Origin: Cheilinus undulatus
Lineage: Eukaryota; Chordata; Actinopteri; Labriformes; Labridae
Assembly: GCF_018320785.1 (NCBI RefSeq)
Contig: NC_054865.1
Location: 12,435,579-12,499,578, forward strand
Reading direction: 5' to 3'
Length of the DNA: 64,000 nucleotides
In this document: positions 38,096-47,484 of the stretch, in pieces
Layout of the letters: the number at the start of each line of letters is the position of its first letter
Numbering within the stretch: position 1 is the stretch's first letter
The notes under the pieces: model-generated
The model's input: the letters and a program-made list of their open reading frames with translations, nothing else
Told to the model about the DNA's origin: nothing
Database searches by the model: none
Made by a program: the position numbers and the translations under genes

Positions 38096-38757
38096 AGTGG
38101 GGGTATTGTGCCTTTTTTCAAGGCTTTACACCATCTCTCTGATATCCACGCAGTAGCACTACATGGTTTACAGCTAAAAAAACTCCTCGATTTTCTGGAG
38201 GCTGGACGGCAGCAGGACTCGATGTTTAGTACCCGCCCCCTCCAATGTGGCTAATGTTGTTATGCTAGTACTTGAAAACTTTGAATGAACCGGTCTGACT
38301 GAGTAAAATATGGCGAATTTTTATATACGTCCGCACATGTTAGACCCGGAGTCTGACCCTGATAGTTTGGAGAGAGGGGGGAAGAAAACCAGCAGCAGTG
38401 AAGGATAGAGTAGGACGTATCTGTTTGGTAAGTGTTTAATTACTGTATCGCTAAATGCCTAATGCCTAAAAGACCGTGTGGGGGCTGTCTATTCTGCTTT
38501 GCCGGCAGCATGGACAAACCACGAACCAGTCAGGAGATCCTATTGCGATGACTTGTTGCTCCATCGAAATCTAGTCTCGGGAGAATCTCAGAAAGATTTT
38601 CAACAAACTGTTTTCATCAGTTAACATGCTAATTCCAAGATTACTGCCGCATACGTTTATCTTGCAGTTTGAAAATTTGCATACGTGGAGTATGGACACC
38701 CAACATTGTGACTTTATATTTATGTTTTAAAAACCTGAAAAGTATAATACCCCCTCT
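38096..38757. mobile_element. TTAA-target DNA element (Kolobok/T2-like), non-autonomous
   Basis: Terminal inverted repeats AGTGGGGGTATTGTGCC (38096) and the reverse complement of AGAGGGGGTATTATACTTTT (ending 38757). The flanks are TTAA (38092-38095) and TTGA (38758-38761, one change from TTAA). Copy A of the surrounding repeat has a single TTAA at the same place, which gives an empty site. TTAA duplication with ends starting AG-GGG is like the T2/Kolobok and piggyBac groups. At 662 bp it cannot code a full transposase. An ATG at 38310 opens 32 codons (MANFYIRPHMLDPESDPDSL onward, stop at 38406). Confidence 0.75.
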
Positions 38758-38856
38758 TTGACTATAATAGCCTTGATTCAGAGCAAATTCACACATTTTT
38801 TAGTCCTCATGGAGCACACCTGCTATCAGTGTTGTGCAAATCCACACCTAAAATGA

Positions 38857-39060
38857 GTCAGCCCAAAGCTCAGTTCACCAGCCTAAATGATCCTGTTCAC
38901 ATTCATGGTTCATGATTTCAGGGAAAAGATCTTGTCCATGGATCAAAAAATGGAACTATTCCACATCCATTTATTATATATGTAAATATTCTCATATGTG
39001 TAATAACTATATCATGATGAACTATGAATTTACATAATAGTTAACCAATACATTAACCTG
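38857..39060. other. Short unassigned spacer
   Basis: AT-rich sequence between repeat copy B and the RecQ-type fragment. Nothing is recognised. Confidence 0.4.
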
Positions 39061-39625
39061 ACACTGCTGGGAAAGCTTCAATAGGAAACGTTTGAGAAAA
39101 GGCAGAGGCTTTAAAAAAAACTTGGAGTGTGATTGGGTGAACGTTCTGTCTGTCACATCTTTACAGGCCAATCAGAACAACAAACCACATAACATGGCAG
39201 CTATCGAGGTGCGCACGCTGCGTGCACAGCTACAGGGAATACTATAGACTATACTATAGACTATAGAAATGTAAGTACTCCAGTTTTGTCGTTTTTGAAA
39301 AGAAAATAACTCACTGCTGTTCTTTTTCTTTTAATGAAGAAATTTCGTCAAGTTCTGATAAAACTGGCGCTTTAGCAGCATCCACGTTAATCTCTTCCTC
39401 CATAACTGCACCAGCTCTTGCTGCTGCTAGTTAACGTCACTACTCTGCTGTGCCTGAAAGTACTGCCCCTCATTGCTGATTGGTCCGTCACTTTCTAACC
39501 GGGCCCAAACGCTTCAGATGGGAGCTTTGCAAGATGGATTTGCCAGTGAAAAACAAGGAAACAGGCATATCTATCTGCTTTGCAAGGTAAGACATTTTCC
39601 CAGTTTAACTGAAAGAGACTATCCC
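39061..39625 (-). mobile_element. RecQ-type element fragment (promoter and first codons)
   Basis: On the minus strand, 39525-39370 matches 668-840 of this window. It has a CCAAT box (GACCAATCAGC, about 39480), a GTGACGTTAAC motif and an ATG at about 39402 opening MEEEINVDAAKAPVLSEL, then a stop after about 30 codons. Farther along (39061-39230) lies GC-rich DNA with another CCAAT-like ATTGGCC motif. The start is reminiscent of a RecQ-helicase-like protein carried by multicopy fish elements; I infer this from memory. Boundaries are approximate. Confidence 0.5.
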
Positions 39626-40009
39626 CCTTTTTCATTATAGCCTTTAGAGACAGCAATAAAAGACAATTTGTTATTTCCTTATGGTCCTTCAGTTTGGAAT
39701 TTGAATTTTAGAATTTCTTTGTAGGCATAGAGGTGTCAGGAGGTGTTGATGTCCTATTGCACTGATCATCAACCATATCAGGCCCCCCAAAGCTTCCTGT
39801 CCAGTCCCTAGAAGATCATTAGATTCAGTAAAGGAGTAAAAGAAGATCTTGTGGTTTTAAGAGTATCCCTTGGCTTTAAATGTCTGCAACTGTTAAATCA
39901 ATTGCACAAACAATACTGAAATAACTTTAGAATGACTGAACATTTGATCTGTTTTTGCTTAAAATTTACTGTCATAATTAGTAGATATTTAAAATAAAGG
40001 GTTAAGGTT

Positions 40010-40400
40010 GGCAGAAGTGCTGCAAAATGACCAGATAAAATGGTGGAAGGGGGTTAGAGAGTAGCAAAATAGGTAGTAAGTGGCGAAATGGGCAAAAAGG
40101 GGAAGGCGAAGATTATCAAAAATTGGTTGCAAATGACAAAAATAGTGCAAAAAGTAATGAAAAGTGTTTAAAAGTGGCAAAAAAAAATAGAAGTGGCAAT
40201 AGAGGCAAGCAGTAGCTTGCAAAAATTGGCAAATAAAAGTGGCAAAAACTGGTTTTAAAGTTGCAAAAATAGTTGAAAAAAATGTAACGAAAAGGGGGTT
40301 CAAAAGTGGCAAAAAATTGATAAAATTGGCACAAAGGGGATAAAACGTGAAAGAAAATTTGTTAAAGAGGCACAAAGGGGTTAAAAGTTTCAAAAATGAG
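40010..40400. repeat. Degenerate purine-rich minisatellite
   Basis: Loose tandem copies of a unit near AAAAGTGGCAAAAAT with TTG or GGTT variants (at least 15 GTGGCAAA or TTGCAAAA words). The copies vary in length, so there is no long open frame on the plus strand. Read on the other strand the same block gives a false open frame rich in Phe and Leu. Confidence 0.75.
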
Positions 40401-40740
40401 TTAATACTAGTACTAAGTCACAATTGTAGAGGGCCCATTCTCTGGGATTTTCAGGGGCCCAGTTCTGTTGTCAGGCTCCTCTGCCTGCTGCATTATACCT
40501 AGATAACAGTGATAGATCTCACTGCTAATTCCTAAAATGTCCTGCATTTTGAAAGAAAATACAAATACTACTACAACAATATTTAAATCAAACCCAAAAT
40601 ATTGATTCAATTTTTGTTTATTTGAAAGTCCGGCCCCCTGATTTTCTGTTGGGACTAAATCTGCGCCTCGTGCAAATGTTCTTGTTGAACCCTGTCCTGT
40701 TGCCTTGCTCTCTTAGAAAAGTTAGTAAAACGGCTTGAAT
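40401..40740. repeat. Possible element end flanking the minisatellite
   Basis: Contains GGGGCCCAG and CCGGCCCCCTGATTTTC. A similar GCCCCCC word lies on the far side of the minisatellite at about 39781. This could be a hAT-like element whose core is the minisatellite, as for the better defined element at 52 kb, but no clean inverted repeat or target duplication is seen. Confidence 0.3.
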
Positions 40741-40744
40741 GCTA

Positions 40745-40793
40745 ACCCCAGCGGAAGTGTTGTTGTTGTGGTCTGCCTTCGGCTATCGCCGTA
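40745..40793 (+). promoter_or_regulatory. Candidate ETS-type TATA-less promoter and first exon
   Basis: CAGCGGAAGTG at 40749-40759 is a good ETS/GABP site, which often overlaps start sites. It is followed by a short CG-containing stretch and a consensus donor GCC|GTAAGTGAG at about 40790. A noncoding first exon of a plus-strand gene would look like this. No downstream coding exon was identified, so it may be a chance match or an orphan start. Confidence 0.25.
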
Positions 40794-40799
40794 AGTGAG

Positions 40800-41519
40800 A
40801 GGACTGTGCATTGCATTTGTACCTGAAGAAAAGCATGGTATAAGAACAAAGTTTAGATAGCTGTAAAGTTGCCCACGGCTGCATCCTGGTGCCTTAAATC
40901 ACATCCATGTGTCCCTTACTGTCTTTACCTAGGTTGCACTGTATTTCCTTTTCTGCGAGTGCATGAAGAGATTTTAGGAAATGAAGCAAAAGAGAGAACC
41001 AGAAATTAATGTGTTTTTAGTCATATAAGACATCCTTTCCTCCTTGGTGTTCCATGAAGTGACGTCTGTCATTCTGCTTTAACTTTTTTTCCGTTTCTAC
41101 ATATGTAGAACATATGTAGTATATACTGCTACACTGTGTTAAACATACTAATATTACATGATAGCAATGTTTTTGATTTAGATGTTACCTCATTACAAAC
41201 AGCGGCACATGAAGAACAATCTGCAGTCTTCCAAAAACGGAATTATTTGCACTGATTACCTGATTTTCAGTTAATTTTTCAGCGAAGTTCAGCGCACCCG
41301 AGACACCAAGCATGGTGCTTCTAGTGCAACTCTTTTAATCACTTTTTCAACTTTTCTCGGCGTCTGTGGGTCCGTGAGCGGCAAATGGCCGCAGGGACCA
41401 GCTGTTGGCCCTGCATAGCACAGCTGTGCGGTCGGAGGAGTGACCTGATGTCTCCAGCGAGTTAAGGAGGAGGATGCGGGGGTGCCACGCCGGGATTAAA
41501 CGCCGCGAAATGGCTGATT
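40800..41519. other. Unassigned DNA, partly LINE-derived
   Basis: 41290-41520 is GC-rich and runs straight into the LINE C-terminal region, so it may be earlier sequence of the same decayed element. The rest shows nothing. Confidence 0.35.
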
Positions 41520-41676
41520 GAGTCTAAAAGGTCAGAGCAGACTCTATCTGCTCAGGAGGCTGAGGTCTTTTGGGGTGCAGGGGGCAATCCAGAAGACCTT
41601 CTATGACTCTGTCGTCATAGACTGCTGAGGGAGCAGCATCACAGCTGCTGACGGGAAGAGGCTGGACAAACTGATA

Positions 41677-41747
41677 AAGAAGGCAGCTCTGTCCTGGGAT
41701 GCCCTCTGGAACCTGTGGAGGGCATCCCAGGACAGAGCTGCCTTCTT
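41677..41747. repeat. Perfect 30-bp inverted repeat (hairpin)
   Basis: 41677-41706 and 41718-41747 are exact reverse complements, with an 11-base loop (TGGAACCTGTG). The left arm is ordinary LINE coding sequence. The right arm is its inverted copy placed where the LINE frame should continue. This looks like a fold-back template-switch event. Confidence 0.95.
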
Positions 41748-42275
41748 GTGGAGGAGGTGGGGGAGAGGAGGATGACAGCCAAGCTGTCCTCCATGATGGA
41801 CAAAGACTCCCAACCCCCCCAACACACACTCACTGCACTAAGGAGCTCCATTAGTGACAGGATGCTACACCCCAAGTGTGTGAAGGAGAGGTATCGCAGG
41901 TCTTTCCTTCCTGCAGCTGTTAGACTCCACAACAGAAACTGCCCCAAGTAACTGTGCAACAACTCATTTACATGTATAATCTGTACACGTTTGTATATAT
42001 GTGTAGGCTATATAGGTGTGCATATTAATATCTCCACCACACCCAGTTTGTAATATATCCAACCTGTACATAACTGTTTGTAAATACTATTTAGCCTATA
42101 ATTTGTAAGTTGATGTTTTTTTATAATCCATGCTTTTGTATTTTTGTATTTATTAGTACTTTTGAAAACTACTTTTATCTGTCCTCCATTTCCACTGTGT
42201 TTCTGGCCTGCTTTGTCTAAGAAAACCTGTTGCTGCTGTAAATTGGAATTTCCCCTTGTGGGACTAATAAAGGAA

Positions 42276-42312
42276 TATCTTATCTTATCTTATCTTATCT
42301 TATCTTGTCTTA
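42276..42312. repeat. (TCTTA)n microsatellite, LINE tail
   Basis: About seven TCTTA units, the last with a G for A change. It marks the insertion end of the LINE at 41520-42312. Confidence 0.9.
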
Positions 42313-43699
42313 TTGTGAACTGAAAGCCTATTTATTTACTGGCCCTGATGCTGATGTGATTTCAGGAAACGTGTATATGAGAAAATTTTGATTTTTCATG
42401 CTGGTGTAGCTAATTAGCCACACATAATTTTTGGTTGATTCTAAAGCATGCTGAAGGCTTCCCTGACATTGCCAGAAGGCACCCAAGGGTACTACAGCAC
42501 CCTGTTTGAGAAAGGCTGGTCTAACCATAGTACATCTCTTATTTATCATATGTTTACCATTTATTACTCTTTTATTGATCACTTGTTTGCCAGTTGCTTA
42601 CTCATTTGCCATTCATTTACCCCTGTCAATGCTCAATCAGAAACAAACTGTCTCAAAGCATTAAAATACTGAAAAAAAGTTGATCAAAACTGTCAAAAAG
42701 CCAACAGAAGGTGTCTGGTAGTGCTCAGTGGAGCAGCAGCGCCCTCCGCTGTTTATTTTCTTGTTCATTCAACCAGGAGAAGAACTCTTTGTTAAAGTTA
42801 GTTGTAAGGTTAAGTTGCCAAGTTACAAACATTGAGCAGCCATACAAATGAAATTTCAAAAACATGAATACATTGACAGACAAGAAATAACAAATAAAGC
42901 AGTAAATATATGTTAAATTAAACTAAAGTTATAACGAGAAATGGAGGAAAAAACATGCAACTTGCATTCCTAGGCCGACTCATCTAGGCCAGGGCAGAGC
43001 CAGAAGTGTTCAATAAGTTCAAGCTTTTCAGGATGCAGGGACATGCTTTCCAGATTTTTTCCTACAACATATTTCAATGCAAGTCTTTACATACAGTAGA
43101 TATTTAAATTTAAGATGTCAACACATTTATTCTTCATTTAGACAAATGCTTCCACCTAAAGAAACATGTTATTTCAATCATTTTTTATATTGAACTGTTC
43201 TCAAATGCTAATCATCATTCTGAAACCATAATACAATACTGTATGCTGAAGATTGATCATTTTCACTTCTGCCTCCAAAAAGAGGTTCAAAACAGTCTAA
43301 TTGATTTTAAAGCAACATGACATAGGACAGGAATTTAGTCCAAAGGTTTTTGATTGGTTCATTTAAAAAAAAAAAAAAGAATGAGTGAAGCCACATGTAT
43401 GATTCCAAATGTATTGTTTCTTTATGAAAAAGGAAGGATTGAGGACAATTTTAAGTGGGTTTTTTTTTGTTAAATTTCAAAGGGTAAAAAGCCTTTGGAA
43501 TAAACAAAAGGGTTGGAATTTATAAGTCTGGCCCTAAGAATGAAATATCAGTGTTGTGATCAGCAGGGTCTCTTGGTTAATATCATCTTTTCTAAACATT
43601 TTTCCACACTCAGCAGGATCATACTTTTAACCGACCTGAAAGAGTCAGGCCTTCTAAAAAGACATCCAGGGCTTAACCCTTGTAAGTCACCCCTTGGGG
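42313..43699. other. Intergenic DNA
   Basis: 42445-42517 ends in ACAGCACCCTGTTTGAGAAA and GGCTG, which resembles one end of a hAT element. A poly-A run lies at 43365-43378. No gene is recognised. Confidence 0.35.
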
Positions 43700-43795
43700 C
43701 TGCCTTTAATCAAAGTACCAACCACACCTGACCCTGCTTAGCTCCGAGATCAGACATGATCAGATGAGACTGAGCGTGTTCACAGTGACTGCTTT
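43700..43795 (-). pseudogene. 5S rRNA-derived sequence (pseudogene or 5S-type SINE head)
   Basis: On the minus strand the sequence contains GTCTGATCTCGG, GAGCTAAGCAGGGTC and TGGTTGGTACTTTGAT, in the order and spacing of the middle of 5S rRNA, including the A-box core AGCTAAGCAGGG of the internal control region. The first part carries an insertion of about ten bases before GTCTGATC. The C-box end is altered (TTTGATTAAAGGC in place of TTGGATGGGAGAC). It is therefore not a normal 5S gene. Some fish SINEs (SINE3 type) have a 5S head, which is the main alternative. Confidence 0.75.
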
Positions 43796-43799
43796 GTCA

Positions 43800-45803
43800 A
43801 TAGTATGTTGTATAAATGTGCCATTTAAATGTAAACCCTGTGTATAATGTGGTGGGCCAACACTCTAAGAACATTCTTGAATCTGGCTGGTTATCACTGT
43901 ATGATAAAAACAATGTTTTCTCTTTTTCTGTTGATGGTTAAAAAAAATCCTCATAATTATTGGGGATAGTAGTGGGATTGACGTGAATTTTCTTTGTTTA
44001 CATTCAGTTGTAGCTTCTACAAAAATCACAAACTTCAAGATTGTACTTAAAACCAAAAGCATTTATCGGACCTGAAGTTGTAAACAGTTTGGCAGTCTTA
44101 AAAATAGCTTAAAGTAATACAGTGCGTAAGTTACATATCATGGTTTTTACACTATTAGGCTGTTAGAATTGTAGATGAGCACCATCTGATGGCCATGTGA
44201 GGTCTAATGTGATCAAAAAGATAACAACAATGTCAACATCCTGAATAAATAATGTTGATTATGGATGTATAGAAATGCATAGTCTTGAATAAAACCATAG
44301 AACATGAAAAAACTCAGGAAAGGAACCACTCATTAATCACTGTAATAACTGAACACAGTCAACACTAAAAATGACCAGACAGCACAAATGTTCAAATTCA
44401 GCTCACATTAAATAAAAAAAATGTGTTGATCATTACTGTGCTGAAATAATGATCATTATATTTACCATTACACAAAAATCCATTTACATTAGGTTTTTTT
44501 TTAATGTTATGGAGCACAAAAGTTGATAACACATAAATATTCAGTTGAAAGCATTAATAAGACAAAGACACCAGGGGTGAAACAATTTTCAATAAAATGT
44601 TAGTGTTTGATTTGGCATCCATTTATCAGTACACACATATGAAATGCATTTTTTTCAGTGCATTTAAGTTCATTTCATGTATTTTACACAACTTTGAATC
44701 TGTGTTTGTGTGTGCCTGTGAGTCCATGTGCTGGGATTAAGAAACTCATCACAGAATGTAAACACTCACTCTAGGGTTTGAAATAAACACCTGCCACGTG
44801 CCAAATGCTGGTAGATTTTCTGTAAGCAGTGTAAATGTTTTTACAGATAAATGTGCCATATCGCAGGTAGATGTTTGTTCCAAATTGGTCAAGCATAAGA
44901 ATACTACACTGAGCCTCATAGCATAACTGCCTAAATCATTTTTTGGCCAAATTGTGATATCTACCTAACTATGCTCTCTTAACACAGCTGATTCAATGTG
45001 CCTTATTTTTCTGAAAACCTTAAATTCAACTTAGGCAATTATGCTATGAGGCTAACGATTTTAGTGCTGTTCTGTCTCCTCATCTGCTCTCTCAGCTCTA
45101 AACTTTGCAGCAGCAGAAAACACACCAATGTGATCCAAGTGTATGGCTTCACCCTGGAGACCTGTCATCTCTTACAAGCTACTGTTGTGGTGAAATCGAC
45201 AGGACCATTCCCAGAATGCTTTTTAATCCTGTGTCGACTAAAATGAGAAAATAAATTTACTGCCATTACTAGTACATTCCTGGGCATATTTTCACTGAAA
45301 TCAAACAGTAATAATGGCATGTACGCACCAAGAAAATTGGCTTTGTCACACACATGACTGACAACAGTCAGCAATTTCATGCTGTTATGTCATTCTGGCT
45401 GGTGTAGATGTATCCATATGGACTGTGTTTGACAGCACTCTAAAAACTGAAGATATAGTCCCAATAAACTCACTCCATATTAATTAACACAGACCCCGAT
45501 GTAGAGGCAGCCACTGACAAACATATAAACTTTTATGTGCATGCATAACATACATTAAATGAATTTTCAAACCCCTTGCTGTTCCTGTAAAATTCAATAT
45601 TGCAAATGCAAACTTTAACAAACCTTAAAGGGCTAAATTTTGCTTATACTGTATAAAAATAATGAAACTAAATGCACAAATGAATACTTAAAATTGTTAA
45701 ACTCTATCCAAAATTATCCAACAGTTATCGATTATGTCCAACCTCAAATCCTCTAGGACTCTAGGTGGCCTTGGTCTGAGTTTTATGTGCATATGAGAGA
45801 TAT
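43800..45803. other. Region downstream of the TRIM gene, no gene seen
   Basis: AT-rich DNA. Short open frames are present but have no known motifs. A CA/TG-rich patch lies near 44700. Confidence 0.4.
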
Positions 45804-45809
45804 TTTATT
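45804..45809 (-). terminator. Polyadenylation signal of the TRIM gene
   Basis: AATAAA on the minus strand, about 40 bases beyond the stop codon at 45850. The T-rich stretch (plus strand 45811-45820) lies on the upstream side. Its short distance to the stop makes use plausible. Confidence 0.4.
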
Positions 45810-45849
45810 GTCTTTTTTTCTAATAAATTAAAACTGAAAACCATAAGAA

Positions 45850-47472
45850 TTATCTTTTATGAACATCAGAGATCCTCAGTGGTGCAGAGTTGTCACCACT
45901 GTCATTGAAGCAAGGACTGAAGAATGGGCAGAGTTTTTCAGTGAAGGAGCAGCAGGTGAAGGAGTAGATAATGTCTGCAGCATCAACATTGTAAAAGGAG
46001 ACCAGACCCTCATCATAATCGACAAATACGCCCACTTTCTGAGGCTGAGACTTCACCGAGAGGAGGACGTCAGGGTCAGTGAGAGCCATGTACTCATTTC
46101 CGTTCCTCAGCTGCAGAGTCCAGTATCCTTCTCCAGGACAAGCTGTGATCTGTCCTTTCCTGTGGGCTGACACGCTGACGACTCCTAAATCCCACTTAGT
46201 TTTCCCTTTAACCTCGACCTCGTAGTAAAACCTTCCAGAGGAAAAGCTCTGCTTCCCCAACACAATCACACAAAATGAAAACCTCTCTGGATTGTCTGGG
46301 AGAGTCCTCACTGTATCACAGTGATTGACTTGTTTTCCATCATCAGACAGGAGAAGTTTGGGGTGTGCTGTGTCTGGATCTAGAGTAACATCCACTGCGT
46401 ATCGCTGCACCCTCTTCAGCTCAGCTTCAAAAAATGTCTCCATGCCTTTGCTGAGCGCTTCTTTCAGTTCAGCCAAAGCTCTAGCTACAGTACCCTCATA
46501 TGAAGGTTGACGGAGGCTGATTTCTGTCCAGTTCCTAGAGGGGAGGGAGACCTTCAAGGATGTAAGACTTTGGACAAGTTGGAGAGGGTCATCAGAGTGT
46601 GAGAGCTCTTCCAACTCAGCGTTTCTCTTCATCAGCTCAGAGATCTCCTGATTCAGTATTTTGATGAAGTCCTCAGCTTGCTTTGCTGTACATTTCTTCT
46701 TCTGTCTGACCTGTTGAGTAAGCTGACCCAGACCTGTCTCCACAAACTGTGTCAAAGCGGTGAAAACCTGCACGCCCTCTGCTATCTCTTTGTCTGCAGC
46801 TTCCCTGCTGAAGGTGGCCGACTGTTGCAGCTCTTGTATCTTCGCTTCTCGCTCCTGCACCATCTGCTGAAACTCTGCCTGTGTCTCCCCAAGCTCGATC
46901 TCCTTTCCTTGCCTCTCTTCTGTCAGAGGAACAACAACATGGGACTCGTGGTCTGTTTCTGCACAGAACTGACACAGACACATCTGATCAGTCTTACAGT
47001 ACAGCTCCAGGAGTTCTTCATGCTTTGTGCAGATCCTGTTTTCAAGGTTATCTAGCGGCTCGATGAGCTTGTGTTTTACCAATCCTGACACTTTCTGATG
47101 CCGCTCCAGATGAATCTCACAGTACGAGGATAGGCACACAAGGCAGGACTTCAGGGCTTTTAGTCTGACTCCAGTACAGACATCACAGGGAACCTCTCCT
47201 GGTTGAGCGATCTCTGAGGCTTTCTTCACCGCCGCCTGTTTGAACTGAGCTGCCATCTCAGATATGAATGTATTCACATAAAGCTCAGGTATCAAATCAA
47301 ATATCTTTTTACAAACAGGACATTTGCATTTCCTGTTAACTTTCCAGTCAGTAGTGATACAGCTCTTACAGAAGTTGTGTCCACAAGGTGTGGTGACAGG
47401 TGCAGTGAACACATCCAGGCAGATGGGGCACAGAAAGTGAGCTTCAGACAGCAGACAGCTAGCAGCTGACAT
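45850..47472 (-). CDS. TRIM E3 ubiquitin ligase, bloodthirsty-type (RING, B-box, coiled coil, PRY-SPRY)
   Basis: One uninterrupted coding exon of 540 codons starting MSAASCLLSEAHF. The acceptor TTCTGTTCACAG|AGG lies 10 bases before the ATG, so there is a 5'UTR intron. Residues about 15-57 form the RING (CPICLDVF, CGHNFCKSC, CPVC). A B-box1-like Cys cluster follows (CDVCTG, CLVCLSSYCEIH, about 97-125), then B-box2 (CTKHEELLELYC, CLCQFC, about 147-182). About 190-300 is a coiled coil. The PRY-SPRY module runs from about 340 (DVTLDPDTAHPKLLLSDDGK, then GRFYYEVEVKG and GVFVDYDEGLVSFYNVD). The start and the PRY block are typical of the fish bloodthirsty/btr TRIM expansion, related to TRIM39 and TRIM25. 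It should ubiquitinate targets chosen by the SPRY surface; targets are unknown. All zinc ligands look present, so it is probably active. Confidence 0.92.
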   Translation of the reverse strand: MSAASCLLSEAHFLCPICLDVFTAPVTTPCGHNFCKSCITTDWKVNRKCKCPVCKKIFDLIPELYVNTFISEMAAQFKQAAVKKASEIAQPGEVPCDVCTGVRLKALKSCLVCLSSYCEIHLERHQKVSGLVKHKLIEPLDNLENRICTKHEELLELYCKTDQMCLCQFCAETDHESHVVVPLTEERQGKEIELGETQAEFQQMVQEREAKIQELQQSATFSREAADKEIAEGVQVFTALTQFVETGLGQLTQQVRQKKKCTAKQAEDFIKILNQEISELMKRNAELEELSHSDDPLQLVQSLTSLKVSLPSRNWTEISLRQPSYEGTVARALAELKEALSKGMETFFEAELKRVQRYAVDVTLDPDTAHPKLLLSDDGKQVNHCDTVRTLPDNPERFSFCVIVLGKQSFSSGRFYYEVEVKGKTKWDLGVVSVSAHRKGQITACPGEGYWTLQLRNGNEYMALTDPDVLLSVKSQPQKVGVFVDYDEGLVSFYNVDAADIIYSFTCCSFTEKLCPFFSPCFNDSGDNSAPLRISDVHKR

Positions 47473-47484
47473 GTTGAATCCTCT

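Larger units (their letters stand above)
35502..38856 (+). repeat. Dispersed repeat copy B, split by a LINE and a TTAA element
   Basis: Matches copy A (26938-27460) in three blocks: 35502-35870, 38054-38095 and 38762-38856. The DNA between the first two blocks (35871-38053) includes a LINE and flanking sequence absent from copy A. The gap between the last two is exactly one DNA element. The high identity of the first block suggests a fairly recent duplication or a young repeat family. Confidence 0.8.
41520..42312 (+). mobile_element. 3' end of a Rex1/CR1-like LINE
   Basis: The plus strand holds the C-terminal LINE block in broken frames: LYLLRRLRSF-like codons near 41545, KKAALSW-like codons near 41680, then KLSSMMDKDSQPPQHTLTAL and PKCVKERYRRSFLPAAVRL up to a stop at about 41949. 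A 3'UTR ending AATTTCCCCTTGTGGGACTA and ATAAAGGAATA is followed by a (TCTTA)n tail at 42276-42312. It is strongly 5' truncated. The clade assignment rests on the tail style and is uncertain. Confidence 0.7.

Noticed and set aside
39989..40393. 134-codon Phe/Leu-rich frame on the minus strand
   Set aside because: It is the translation of a degenerate minisatellite, not a membrane protein gene.
43700..43795. Functional 5S rRNA gene
   Set aside because: Insertion in the first part and an altered C box; no poly-T terminator in the right place.
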